Shown here: one piece after another, positions 22,700-33,739 of the stretch
Numbering within the stretch: position 1 is the stretch's first letter
How the letters are laid out: each line of letters starts with the position of its first letter
Assembly: GCF_905475345.1 (NCBI RefSeq)
Contig: NC_066588.1
Location: 11,918,473 to 11,982,472 of the forward strand
From: Vespula vulgaris
Taxonomy: Eukaryota; Arthropoda; Insecta; Hymenoptera; Vespidae
DNA: 64,000 nt
Direction of reading: 5' to 3'
The notes under the pieces: generated by a model
Database searches by the model: none
What the model was told of the DNA's origin: nothing
The model's input: only the letters and a program-made list of their open reading frames with translations
Program-made: the position numbers and the translations under genes

Positions 22700-24470
22700 A
22701 TCCATTAAAATCGGTAAGTAATTACTACTTGGATTCATTATCGGCGATGAACAAGGTTTCATTTTAAAGATGAAGGTTTAAACAAGGAATCCCAGTTATT
22801 TTGACAGCTAATTTAATTTTTTGCAAAAAAAAAGAACAAAGCTTCTCAAAAAATTCGATACAGTTAGACAAATTGATATTAGTTCGTTTTTTTAAATTTT
22901 TAAAATAACTTTTTTTTTATGCATGAATTATTTTCCAAAAAACTAGCTATTTTAACAGCTGATTTAATTTCTTGCGAAGAAGACAAAGCTTCGCAAAAAA
23001 TTCGATACAGTTAGACAAATTGATATTAGTCCGTCTTTTTACATTTTAAAAATAATTTTTCTCTTATGCGTGAATTATTCTCCAGATAAACTATTTTAAC
23101 AGCTGATTTAATTCTTTTGGACGGAGAACAAAACTTTCCGAAAAATTCGATAATTAGATTAATTGACAGTAGTCCATATTTTAAAATTTTAAAAATAACT
23201 TTCTTTTATGTATAATTTATTCTCCAAATAACCAACTATTTTAACAGTTGATTTAATTTTTTTGCACGAAGATTAAAGCTTTTCGAGAAATTCAATAATT
23301 AGATTAATTCATATTAGACTATACGTAAGACGAATAAAAATAAAATTGTCGGGTGAATTCCCTTACGAGGGAATATACGACGTTATGTTAACCCTTATTG
23401 CCATTTTACATTTACATTATTTGAATCACGTGAGATGAGTTATGCTTTACGATAGCTTGATACGTCTTTAACCTAACCTAATCCTAACAACTACTATTAC
23501 AATTTTTTCCTACCAATTTTTTTCTCTTCATTCCGTCGATATGCCAACGGAGGATAAAACCTATACAAACTTATACACCGATAGGATAGACTCATGTTAG
23601 GTATACTATTCCCCTGTTGCGCTTGTAGTTCGTATTTTGTTCATATCTTTCGTTGAAGTCTCACACGCTTCGAGCGTAGTAAACAGCCTTAAAGAATGTC
23701 AGATAGCGTTCTAGTCATAAAAGGATAAAAGGTATCAAGAAGGATAGAACGTCTGATGACCATATGCGAACCAACTTTATCTCTAAAACTTGGAAAGGGC
23801 CAAGGACGAGCAGAAAAGTCAGCAAATATTGCTCAAGCTCATACTGGACTTTTCCAAAGTAAATGAATGTCCAGATAAAATATTTGTCCACCAGATGTGC
23901 TGTAAATATTCTAACATTTTTTAGATATTCCAATTTTTCCGCATACCCAACTTTAACTACATTAAAAAACTTATGCGCGGAAATAAAATAACTTTTTTTA
24001 TTTATTCGTTAATTATTCTCCAAGAAATCATCTCTTTTGACAGTTGATTTAATTTTTTACACAGAGAACAAGATTCTTGAAAAATTCGATATAATTAGAC
24101 TAATTCGCTTAATTCGTCTTTTTGAAAATTTTGAAAATCACTTTTTTCTTAACGCATAATTTATATTTCATAATTATTTTTCAAAAATCATCTGTTTTGA
24201 CAGTTGATTTAATTTTTTACACAGAGAACAAGGTTTTCGAAACATTGGATATGATTAGACTAATTCACATTCATTTGTCTTTCCAAATTTTGGAAATAAC
24301 TTTTTTTCAATGCATTAACTATTCTCTAAAAAAAAAAAACGGCTATTTTGAGACTAGATTTCATTTTTTGCACAGAGAACGAAAAGAGAACACTTCTTAA
24401 AAAATTTGATATAGTTATACTAATTCACATCACTCCGTTTTTTCAAGTTTTGAAAATAACTTTTTATAAA
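22700..24470. repeat. Diverged tandem array, ~145-160 bp unit, interrupted
   Basis: A recurring block is anchored on ACAGCTGATTTAATT-like sequence at about 22804, 22955, 23099, 23244, then 24040, 24200 and a weaker one near 24351. Each block continues with an 'AGAACAAAGCTT'-like segment, an AATTCGATA segment, a TTAGACTAATT segment and a Phe/Lys-rich 'AAAATAACTTTTTT' tail. Periods are 151, 144 and 145 before the break and 160 and 151 after it. The array is split by about 650 bp of unrelated sequence (23320-23970). Identity between units is moderate, so the array is old. Confidence 0.75.
23320..23970. mobile_element. ~650 bp insert within the tandem array, possible non-autonomous element
   Basis: This GC-richer segment interrupts a repeat unit between its TTAGACTA and AAAATAACTTT parts. 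It contains a CCTAA-type motif (23472-23487) and a 72-codon minus-strand hydrophobic frame (23715-23933, not ATG-initiated). No clear terminal inverted repeats or target-site duplication could be read by eye. It may be a short non-autonomous transposon or retained unique DNA. Confidence 0.35.
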
Positions 24471-24689
24471 AACAATCGAAACAACCACATAGAAAGATAT
24501 CGAATAGTCAAGTTTTGTGGTAGTAACGTGAGGATTAAAACCGGTTAGGGTAGCCGAGCCTAATCGAATTTATATTTAATTACACAGTCCACTTATCGAA
24601 ATATATTAAAGTACATATCTCGATGTAAAAAAAAAGAAACACATGCATATAGTAGATTTTATTCCACTGATTAGTATCATTAGCTGTCT

Positions 24690-25150
24690 TATTGAAGTAT
24701 GAGTCTATTAATTTGATTAATGCTATGTGATATTAATATTCAATCATTTTGTAGATTAGTTTATCTATTCAAACTTCTTCTAATGCTCTAAGCTTTTCCT
24801 CCTCTAATGCCATTTCTATGTTTAGAAATAGAAGCTTTGTAAATTGGTTTCTGCTAATAAAGTTAATAAATTGATATCATTTATTATTCTTGTAATTTGC
24901 TAAACAATTTTTAATTTTGTGAATGGTAAATATGTTTTGTTTTATTCTTATTCTTAGTTTCGTATTGGTTGAGTCTTTCTAAAAACTTTTTCAAGTTTTT
25001 ATTGCTGGTAATAGATTGATGAGCATATAATTGATTTAGAACTATTTATTAATTTTATAATATTTATTATTTTTGTTGAATTTTTTTTTATCGATATTAT
25101 TTGTCTCATTTTTAGTGTTTTGGAAAGTGTACCAATCTTATTGTATTATT

Positions 25151-25190
<40 letters not shown>

Positions 25191-25300
25191 TATATTATTG
25201 ATTTCTTAAAAAAAATTGTTGGATATGATGTTTTGATTTTGATCTAACCCCTGAGCTTTTTTAATTAGAAGAGTTTTGATAAATTCAGCTACTCCCCTGA
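24690..25300 (-). pseudogene. LINE ORF2 reverse transcriptase remnant
   Basis: The N-terminal RT segment and part of the palm are recognisable by conserved spacing, but the catalytic Asp pair motif is not seen. Stops occur in the DKLIYKMIEY region, and an AT microsatellite (25152-25187) sits between the two segments. The upstream endonuclease domain is absent. The element could not move itself. Confidence 0.7.
25152..25187. repeat. (AT)n microsatellite within the LINE
   Basis: About 17 TA units, grown inside the dead reverse transcriptase sequence. Confidence 0.92.
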
Positions 25301-25736
25301 GAGACTTAATATATTTGTGCTAATCATGATTATCAGGAAAATTTATGTAACTTTTGTCATGTTCTATAATTTCGTTTAGCTGTGTAGTATTATTTATCAG
25401 ATCTATGTTATCTACTGTATCCAAATTGTATAGCAAGCATGTTTGTCGTATGTAAATCAATGATAGCCTTTGCACCATTACTGATTAATATCAGTATAAA
25501 TTGCTTATTACACGTATGATTTGATTATTATTGTTTCTTTAATTGGCTATAGAAAAAGAAATTTTGTTCATCGATTTCTTAATTTTTATTAATTTGTTTG
25601 TCTTCTTTTATCTTTCGTTAATTTGTCCTATCCTTCCCAAATAAGTTGTAATATTAGCTAGATAATCTTCTAGATATTTAATATTTGACAATTAAATCCT
25701 TGGGTTTAACCAATCATTATTAAAGTGATTACTTGC

Positions 25737-26020
25737 ACACTTGAGGCAAATAAAATTAATATAACAGTTAGCTGTAACGTGTTCTTTACATTTATGACAT
25801 TGAATAAATCTCTTTTCGATTATTTAATTTTCCTATATGATTTTTGTGTTACATAGATATTACGATTTATTCATGAATTATCCTAGTTGTATCGTTATAA
25901 TATTCATGGATATCAGGAATAGTGATTTCATTGTGCTCTTCATTAAATTGATATTTGATATTTCAATTAATATTTAAGCCTTTAGATCTTTCATGAAGAT
26001 TTTAGGATGTAGATCTTTAA
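25737..26020 (-). pseudogene. LINE ORF1 (gag-like) remnant
   Basis: This is the nucleic-acid-binding ORF1 of the element above. The visible parts are the LHP-containing pre-knuckle segment and two cysteine clusters. In the first, spacing is C-X2-C-X2-H-X4-C, two residues short of the usual C-X2-C-X4-H-X4-C, consistent with a small deletion. The second cluster (CLKCASNH) has lost its last cysteine. A stop and frame changes lie between the two parts. It is not functional. Confidence 0.7.
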
Positions 26021-26129
26021 TCGGAAACAGTAAACATTTTCTTTTTGTCTTTTGACTAAACGAATATGTAATATTTGTCTTTTATAATCGCATAGAGAGG
26101 AAATGAATACTTTCGATTTAATTTTGATA

Positions 26130-26880
26130 ATACTTAACATGAAATTTGTCATTTATTTATGACTCGAACGCGTTAATCGATATTATCGTTATGTTTTATT
26201 TTATTTTATTATGAATTATTAGAATTGAGAATCTTTTATTCTTATATGATATTAGATTCCTTATGGGTATTGGTCTTTTGTTCGTGTCCTTTATATGTTG
26301 TTCATTACGATTATCAGTTTCCATGTCGTCCTCTGGTAAAACTTCAGCTTTTAATGATATGATATTTCTTTACATTTCGTTAAGTATTTTGTTATTTTTT
26401 GTTTATTTTTTTCGTTGTTTATTTTTATCCATTTCGTCTTGAATATATCTTCCTTTTCAACGTTTTAACAATAATTGAACGGATGTCATGTCTTTAGCAT
26501 GAATGGCAAAAAATTGTCTTTTTCTTTGAGATTGTGATCTTCTGTTATTACGTTTGATATATAGGTGTACATAGAACAAATTAAATTTCTTAGCATTTCT
26601 TAGCAAGAAAGTGAATTATCACTAGCTATGGATTATTTAATCTTGACCTACTTCGTATATCTACTTTATTGTCTTGATAAAATATTTAATTTTATTCTCT
26701 GGTGAAATACATGAGGTAACAGCGTGCGCGTCTAATAGTGTACCGTCCGAGCAACTGCTTTAAAGCATTAAGCTATCTAGGTTCTTAGACCAATTTTCCC
26801 ATGAATACCTACTAAAATTAGAGAAATGGAGAGCTATTTGTTTCCACATATCTATATGAAATAAATGGACAATGGTTTAT
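26130..26880. other. AT-rich stretch, possible 5' part of the LINE
   Basis: Minus-strand fragments between about 26560 and 26130 have the acidic/Asn-rich character of LINE ORF1 N-termini, but no motif is firm. The rest is ordinary AT-rich DNA. Confidence 0.4.
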
Positions 26881-27230
26881 ACATATTTATATAAATATAT
26901 ATATAATATAAATTATATTAATAATATGTATAAAATAAATAAATGAGTATAAATTAGTATAAATAATATGTATAAAATAAATAAATGAAAAATGTATAAA
27001 TTTAATTTGATTTTGTACATGTTAGAATTATTTAAAAGGATCAGATACTGTGGCACAATTTTTTTTCTAATTTATATAGATTATAATAACTAAATGATAT
27101 GGATTTATTTTACTTATTTATATTATTTATATTTTACTTATTTATATTATGTATATACCTATTTATATTATTTACTTATTTATATAATACTCATTTGTAT
27201 TATTTATATTATTTATATATTTTTTATGCT
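26880..27230. repeat. AT-rich minisatellite-like sequence
   Basis: Two copies of an ATATGTATAAAATAAATAAA unit about 44 bp apart (26925 and 26969) and, from 27105, many TTATTTATA-type units. It gives a spurious Tyr/Phe/Leu-rich frame. Confidence 0.6.
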
Positions 27231-29900
27231 GAAAATGGGGTTATTTGTTTTTGTTATTTAATGTATCGTAACGATTTATTCCATATTAATTAAAGCATGA
27301 AATGAACTGGGTGTAAAAAGTTGTTGGAAGCTCTCGGAGAATATCCAGGATCGGTATGGAACGAAGAGACCGTGATGGAAACAGAAAACAGTGTTCTGTT
27401 AGCCTGGTATAAAATATATTAAAACTAATACTTACACAAATCTTATACTCCATAACTAGGGCGGTATTAATTAGATGCACTTTTTAAAGCGTGTGTACGT
27501 GTGCGCGTTTGCTATTGAAAATACACCGCTTATTTTCACAAAATAAAGTAAAATCAATAAAAACAACATAATTTATTTATAGACTAATAGAATTTTTCAA
27601 TATCTGTAAATGAGACTTCGTGGAAAAAGGAAAAACTAAAAATGTTGAAAAACTTGAGAATTTTTTTCATACACTTGTTAAACCAGAAACTGGATAACAT
27701 AAAGAAATTTTTCTACAGCAGAAAATTCTCTACATATTCATTAAATTTCCTAATTTTTTAAACTTACTGGTTCAGGATCTTCCCTTATAAGTCCGATCAA
27801 CATTTGAAAGTCTGATTAGAGTATTTGGAGTTACAGTATATGTCTGTTATACGTTCAACACGTGTTTGCGGAACGGGGACTCAATTAACATTTGGATCAG
27901 GGATTTAGACAGATTTAAGTTAACACTTGGAAAAAGTCCAAGTTACATAGCTATGCTTAACATGTGTAACTTGGAGAATGGTTTCGATGCGGAAGTCGGA
28001 ACAAAAAAGTAGATTGACGGAAAGGAGTTTTTATTAAGAGAGAATCACACTTTATGTACACATAATAAGCCCTAATTTTTGTTAGCAGAATAATCAGTAG
28101 AGAATAGGGGTAGTTTTATTACTTTTCTGTAATTATTCGACCATTTCATGAGACCGGCTACGTTCAGCAGAACAAAAAAAAAACAAAACAGCTTAATAAG
28201 CGCTTTTTTACACTGCATTGCAAGCAGCGTACGATTTTTATTCAACGTAATTTTTTTGAACTATATTTTTAGCGTAAGTGTAAGCGTATTTTGTGTCGTC
28301 ATGAAACTTTGCATGTAACATACATGTATTTTTCAAATAAGGATATGTATAAAGTAAATCTATCGGGCAAACAGTCAAAATCTTTCAAAAAAATATTCAA
28401 TATTCTCACTGAGTTATTAATAAAAAGTATCGATGTTATTTTTTGTATTGTATGTAGACTTTGATCTAAATCAAACTTAAAATAAATTCAACTGTACTAT
28501 TTTTTTATTTGTTTAGTTTTATATGTTCTTTTTTTTATATTCTATATTTTAATGATCATTCTTTATCTAGATTTTTTTACGAAGAAATTAATTTTAAAGT
28601 ATTATCTTGTTTTTTTTTTTTGAATTTTCATTTTTTTTTTTTTTTTAATGTATTCGTATAATGTATGAATTGTAAACACTCTGTTTTCTTTACATTCTTC
28701 ATTTCCTTTCACATTGATTATATAGCGCTTTCGATTTAATAGTTTTTTTTTTTTTTTTAATTGCTTGAGAGGATATCAAGGATTGTAAGTTTCAAGTAAC
28801 TCTTTTCTAACTCTTTTCTACATTTACAATAATATTTTTGCAGCAGTTATTGATACTTACATGGATCAAAATTAAATTAAATTATAGCTAGTTGCTTAGT
28901 TAATTAGAAAGGTATGAGTTAGTTTTTACAGATTTGTTTACACATCTTATCGAATTAAAGGACATTATTAATATCCGAGTATATAGTAATTATCTTTTTA
29001 TCATCTTGAATTGATGTTGCTGAAATTGAATTGAAATCTTTCTAATTATCGTTAATATTAATGACGTTAATTATTATACGTATATATAATTCCATTTTTC
29101 TTTATGTAATCTATTTTATTAAATCTATATTTTTGAACTTTTGAACTTTTGAACTGAGCACCTAATCAGCGTACTTTTATTATTCTGCAAAAAATAGCGA
29201 TCTCGAGATAAACACGTTGGTAAAGTATAAAGCAATGGTGGTGGCGTACAAATCGAAAATCTTGCAACAGTTGTAAAACTGCTTGTTCTGCTGAACGAAG
29301 CCAATGGCGTTATCGTAGTCGCACTCTGTTTCGTTATCCGCGTGTTAGTTTTGTTTATGTTTACGCGCAGCCGTAACTTTAGCATGCTACAATATTACAA
29401 TGTTTTTATAAAAATATTTTCCTTTTATAGAAGTAATTTATTGTAAAGTATAATATTTCACATTTATTTCTATAGACAAATCTCATAATCATGATAGTGA
29501 TAAAAGTGAATATATGTATGTTAACTTTATTAAATTTTGAACAAATATTTACTCTTATGTATATACTATTTCTGAAAAACAACATTTTTCGATATGATTT
29601 ATTTTTCAAATTTTTCAAATTGGATAAATCTTTTTAAAAAATTCAAGAAAATCAACTCGTGACTTAAATCTTCATCTTTAAAATAAAGAGACTTTGTTCA
29701 TCAAAATCAGTCAAGTATTTTTTGTTGATGTAAAACATTATAAAACCAACAGTGATGAACTCCCTTAATAGAGAAACCTTCAATCATTTTTTTGATATTT
29801 TACAAAATACAACTGAAAAAAAAACTTGAATAGACAGCTCAAGAATATTCGATGTAAACGAAATTGGATTTTTTGCTCTGCAAAGCAGTGATCAAAGATA
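27230..29900. other. AT-rich stretch with old repeats
   Basis: No intact gene. Notable points are a short protein-like plus frame at 27315-27420 without borders, competing hairpins at 27924-27974, poly-T runs (28608-28645, 28744-28758), and a segment at 29660-29705 that is an inverted relative of 22745-22790. The 86-codon minus frame at 29125-29385 has no domain. Confidence 0.55.
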
Positions 29901-29914
29901 GTAGAATAAAAATA

Positions 29915-30571
29915 AAAATTGGTGCACGAAGGTCGTCAGCGAAGAAAAAAAGAAACTTATAGACAATTGTTTGTTATATTAGCTTATCGTGATCATTTAT
30001 TTAATCAATGCTTATTTTTAAAAGAAAATATTTCGAATATTTCATCGTTTAGATGACGAAATACCAACACAAATATAGAAATCGCAAAATACAAATTTAT
30101 AGCAAGCTAATTGTTCGTTTCGTATCGAAATTCTTGAAACATTTTATTAATTTTTTATAAAATCATAAACATTTTAATACATTAATCATATAAAAGATCA
30201 TAGATATGAAATTTGTTCTATTGTTAAATATGGTCAAGCCACTCATATAAAAAATGTAGATGTAATAGAATCGAATAATGGAATAATTTTATTGTAACAA
30301 CAATAGTTTAGGTCAATTTGTTATAGCTTCAACAATTTGATATAGTTTCTATAATAACAACATTTTATTATAAAGATACATTTATTAATAATACAATGTA
30401 TGCTTTCAAAAATAGTAGATATTGGCCAGTTGATAGATCTATTTTGAATGATAAAGATTTTATTGTTAATACTTTGTTTAGAAATAATGGAAATACATTA
30501 AAAGTTTTTAAAAATATATTCTACATTCTGAAAATGAAGTTAATGAAATGATGTTACCACAAATACAATAA
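29915..30571 (+). pseudogene. Decayed protein-coding relic, unidentified
   Basis: Three or more patches of clearly protein-like sequence follow each other on the plus strand, in different frames and broken by stops. Patch 1 (about 29919-30055) includes ETYRQLFVILAYRDHLFN. Patch 2 (30181-30297) includes RYEICSIVKYGQATHI and VDVIESNNGII. Patch 3 starts at ATG 30396 and includes SRYWPVDRSILNDKDF; a one-base shift near 30520 leads into ENEVNEMMLPQIQ and a TAA at 30569. The composition differs from the surrounding AT-rich noise. The patches may be a transposon-encoded or other multicopy gene remnant. No family could be named. Confidence 0.45.
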
Positions 30572-30579
30572 ATTATTTA

Positions 30580-31260
30580 ATTGATCTAAATATTTTTCAA
30601 TGACATTATTTATAAAAAAATGTAATAGTAGATAAATTCCTTTTTTAAATATTATTTTCTATTATCTCCATTTACAAATTTACTACTTTAAAATTTTTAA
30701 ATAAAGGTACGATTAAAAAAAAATAAACAACACAATTTAGACGATCGAGTTCTTAAATCGTTTTATACAATGTCATAAAAAAATGTATAACAATGAAGTT
30801 TCTCGTTAAACACGTAATAATAGATGTTCCAACGATTCAATATTAATTATTTAATACAATTATATAATTATTTAATATTAATCAATTAATACTTATTAAT
30901 CTTATTTAATATAATTAATATAATTAATTTAATTAATAAATAAATTAATATAATTAATATTAATAAACAATATAAATTTATATCACCAAAAAAATATATT
31001 ATAATACAAAGTATATTAAGTGATCTATCTTTTTGGTAATTCTCTCTTACAAAAAATATTAAATTTAAAAGTTCAAAGAAGAATCCTCGATCTTGATTGA
31101 GCAAATTCTTAGTGTTGGAAAAACACAATGCACCACGATGTAGAGAAGAAAATAGTTTCGACGAAACGCGGAACGTGCGGTAGATACAAATATAAATACA
31201 ACAACAGTGCAAGAGCTAAAGATATAGTCATCTAAAAAAGTCGTGTGTAAAAACGCTTTG
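30580..31260. other. AT-rich gene-free stretch
   Basis: Includes an AATTAATATA-type low-complexity run (30850-30965). Minus-strand frames here are AT-driven (Ile/Leu/Asn-rich) and lack features. Confidence 0.65.
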
Positions 31261-31266
31261 TATTCT

Positions 31267-31430
31267 ACCTTTTCTCTCTCTCTCTCTCTTTCTCTCTTTT
31301 TCTCCAATATTCTTTATTCCTCTCTCTCTCTCTCTCTCTTTCTCTTCCTCTTGTATTCTCTCGTCTATCTATTCTCACTTTCGTACTCGATCTACTTCCT
31401 ATTTCTTTCTTTCTCTTTCTTTATGCTTTT
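31267..31430. repeat. CT-rich microsatellite cluster
   Basis: CT arrays at about 31271-31290 and 31321-31345, and TTTC units to 31425. They yield a spurious Ser/Leu/Phe frame. Confidence 0.88.
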
Positions 31431-31704
31431 AGTACCTATACCCATCCTTTTCCATCCCTCACACAAAGTTTCTATATCCATTTCTCTCTTGTCCGCACTA
31501 CAACCTTATACAGAGTGCACGTGCTTTATAGACAGCTGAGCTCACCTCGAGGCGATGACAGAGTAGGGGTTAAATAAACACTTTTTACGATCTCATCCTA
31601 CGTTGTATCTCTGTACTAATTCCTTTCTTCTTCCTCCTCTTTCCCGTTCTTTTTCGTATACCAATTTTCTTTCAAGTCTTTCTTTCTATTTCATCGGTGT
31701 ACAG

Positions 31705-31842
31705 TTACACGGAGTAGACATAGCACGTGAAAAGTTTCCCAGAAAACCTCTGATTATCGAAGATATTGGTTTTCATCGTCGAGACTTTCTTAGGAACGAC
31801 GCGACGTGCTACGGTGAATACCGAGGACAAGCTCTACCTTGA
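31705..31842 (+). CDS. Candidate terminal coding exon, 45 residues
   Basis: A long pyrimidine-rich stretch (31610-31690) leads to GTGTACAG ending at 31704, a plausible acceptor. The frame then runs 45 codons to TGA at 31840-31842. The peptide is mixed and charged, with KFPRKPLIIEDIGF and FLRNDATCYGEYRG segments and no repeat bias. An AATAAA lies at about 32146, so a short 3' UTR is conceivable. No family is recognised, and the upstream exon is unknown. The length is modest, so chance is not excluded. Confidence 0.28.
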   Translation, partial: LHGVDIAREKFPRKPLIIEDIGFHRRDFLRNDATCYGEYRGQALP

Positions 31843-31961
31843 TTCGCGAAAAGTTTCTTAGCCTCCATGGCCACTTTGATGGATGAGAAAATTACTACGA
31901 CCTCGTTTGATCTTTTCATCGATCGAGTTTTCTCCAGCCATTCTTTTCGAATACGGTATTC

Positions 31962-31964
<3 letters not shown>

Positions 31965-32031
<67 letters not shown>
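31965..32031. repeat. (AG)n microsatellite, ~33 units
   Basis: The longest pure dinucleotide run in the window. It produces alternating Glu-Arg frames on the plus strand. Confidence 0.96.
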
Positions 32032-32034
<3 letters not shown>

Positions 32035-32279
32035 TTTTGTTTTACACGATCACAAGATAAACAAATAGTATCTACGTTTAGATATTCCATAGAAGATAAG
32101 ATATTTCAACATTTGATGTACCGTAACGTTTCAATCAGAAAATCGAATAAACCCATACATATCGATATTTATCGAGAAAGTCCTCGTTTTCGATCTCGAA
32201 TTCTCATTTCTTAGGTCGTTTTACCAAAAAGGAAAACTTTTTGAAAGTTTTCTATCATCGACCCTATTGGCCACCATTG

Positions 32280-32720
32280 ACGCTTCCTCCCTTCGCAAGC
32301 ACTTGGAACGCGTTGATAACTACTACGACGAGAACGACGACGACCTTCGAACTTTCGTGGACGACGACGACGACGAAAATCCGATAGCTAGCGGCATGCT
32401 ATCCAGAAACCATCACCACTACTACCACTACTACTAGCACTACTACCACTACTACTAGCACTACTACCACTACTATTATTACTACTACTACTATTACTAC
32501 TACCACTACTTGATGAACAAGACTGAACGTGATCGATCGATCCTCGGTAAAGTGCTCGTCCGTCGAGCTTCTCGACTTCACTGTCAACACCGATTGATCG
32601 TTTCGGTGTTTGCCTCCTCGTTCTCGGCGTGCTGCAGTTTCTTGCAGCAGCACTGCTTCCATCCCCATTTACCTTCGCAAACAGTAGCAAAGGCCGGGCT
32701 CGAAGTTCGTGAAGATGCAC
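32280..32720. other. GC-richer block with (TAC/CAC)n trinucleotides
   Basis: Complex sequence flanks a TAC/CAC trinucleotide repeat (32405-32515), with GAC repeats at 32320-32380. On the minus strand a 110-codon ATG frame (32720 to 32388) has a mixed N-terminal part followed by poly-Ser/Gly from the repeat. Trinucleotide periodicity is compatible with coding, but no splice sites or domain support it. A regulatory block with simple repeats is equally likely. Confidence 0.3.
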
Positions 32721-32732
32721 AAATTACCGGAC

Positions 32733-33735
32733 GCAAATTAACGGGATATACATACGTAATTCTGAAGTACCGCAGTCATGTTTATTTCTATGAGACGTAT
32801 CGTAATATGTAACTCGAACGAAGACGGTTTAGTATAGATTAATATACTAGGATGTTATAATCTAGGCGTTAGGATAATTCGAATGTACAAAATACATTTT
32901 TTAGATCGAAAAAAAAGAGAGAAAATGTTCAAATAGGAAGATATTAAGGATATAAAGGATGCAAATTAACGAGATATATTTAAGTAATTCTAAAGTATCA
33001 TACAATAATCACAATTTCTATGAAACGTATATACTAGGATGTTATAATCTAGGTGTTAGGGTTATTCGAATGTTCAAAATAAATTTTTTAGATCGAAAAG
33101 ACGAGAGAAAATGTTCAAGTAGGAAGATATTAAGGATATAAAGGATGCAAATTAACGAGATATACGTATGTAATTCTAAAGTATCATACAATAATCACAA
33201 TTTCTATGAAACGTATATACTAGGATGTTATAATCTAGGCGTTAGGATTATTCGAATGTACAAAATACATTTTTTAGATCGAAAAAAAGAGAGAAAATGT
33301 TCAAATAGGAAGATATTAAGGATATAAAGGATGCAAATTAACGAGATATACATATCTAATTCTCAAGTACGGCAATCACATTTCTTCTATGAGACGTATC
33401 AGAATATGTAATTCGAACGAAAATGGATTTAGTATAGATTAATATTTTAAAATATTATAATTTAGGTGTCAGGATCGTTCGAACGTTCAAAATAAATTAC
33501 TTAAATCGAAAAGACGAGAGAAAACCAAGTTCAACTATAAAGATATCAAGGATATAATGGATGCAAATTAACGAGATATACGTATGTAATTCTGAAGTAT
33601 CATGCGATAATCACAATTTCTAAAAATCGAACGAAGATGGATTAAATGTAGATTAATATCCCAGGCATCAGGATCGAATCTTCGAAATAAATTTCTTAGA
33701 TCAAAAAGACGAAAAAAACCTTCAAGTAGAAAGAT
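32733..33735. repeat. Tandem array with 186 bp and ~229 bp units
   Basis: The anchor GCAAATTAACGAGATAT (GGGATAT in the first) starts at 32733, 32961, 33147, 33333 and 33563, giving spacings of 228, 186, 186 and 230. The long units carry an extra ~42 bp segment ('TAATTCGAACGAA...TAGATTAATAT' type) that the two middle units lack. Because 186 is a multiple of three, two nearly identical 60-codon ATG frames appear (32959-33141 and 33145-33327). These reflect the repeat and not genes. Confidence 0.9.
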
Positions 33736-33739
33736 ACGT

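Larger units (their letters stand above)
24660..26130 (-). mobile_element. Decayed Jockey-clade non-LTR retrotransposon (LINE)
   Basis: Frame-broken coding remnants lie in LINE order on the minus strand. From 26020 to 25978 there is an IKDLHPKIFMKDLKA segment resembling the domain that precedes the zinc knuckle in Jockey ORF1. At 25799-25737 follow paired cysteine motifs (QCHKC, H, NC, then CLKCASNH), matching ORF1 knuckles. At 25300-25220 a KKAQGLDQNQNII segment matches the conserved reverse transcriptase start ('KKAPGLD' in the family). At about 24855-24690 come TKLLFLNIEMALE, DKLIYKMIEY and IALIKLIDSYF, as in the RT palm region. In-frame stops and frameshifts break all parts. Only about 270 bp separates the ORF1 end from the RT start, so the endonuclease region is missing. 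Traces may extend to about 26560. Confidence 0.75.

Noticed and set aside
31867..32214. 115-codon frame with a Glu-Arg run
   Set aside because: The centre is the (AG)33 microsatellite, and there is no domain or splice support.
32959..33327. Two consecutive, nearly identical 60-codon ATG frames
   Set aside because: They are produced by a 186-bp tandem repeat whose unit length is a multiple of three.
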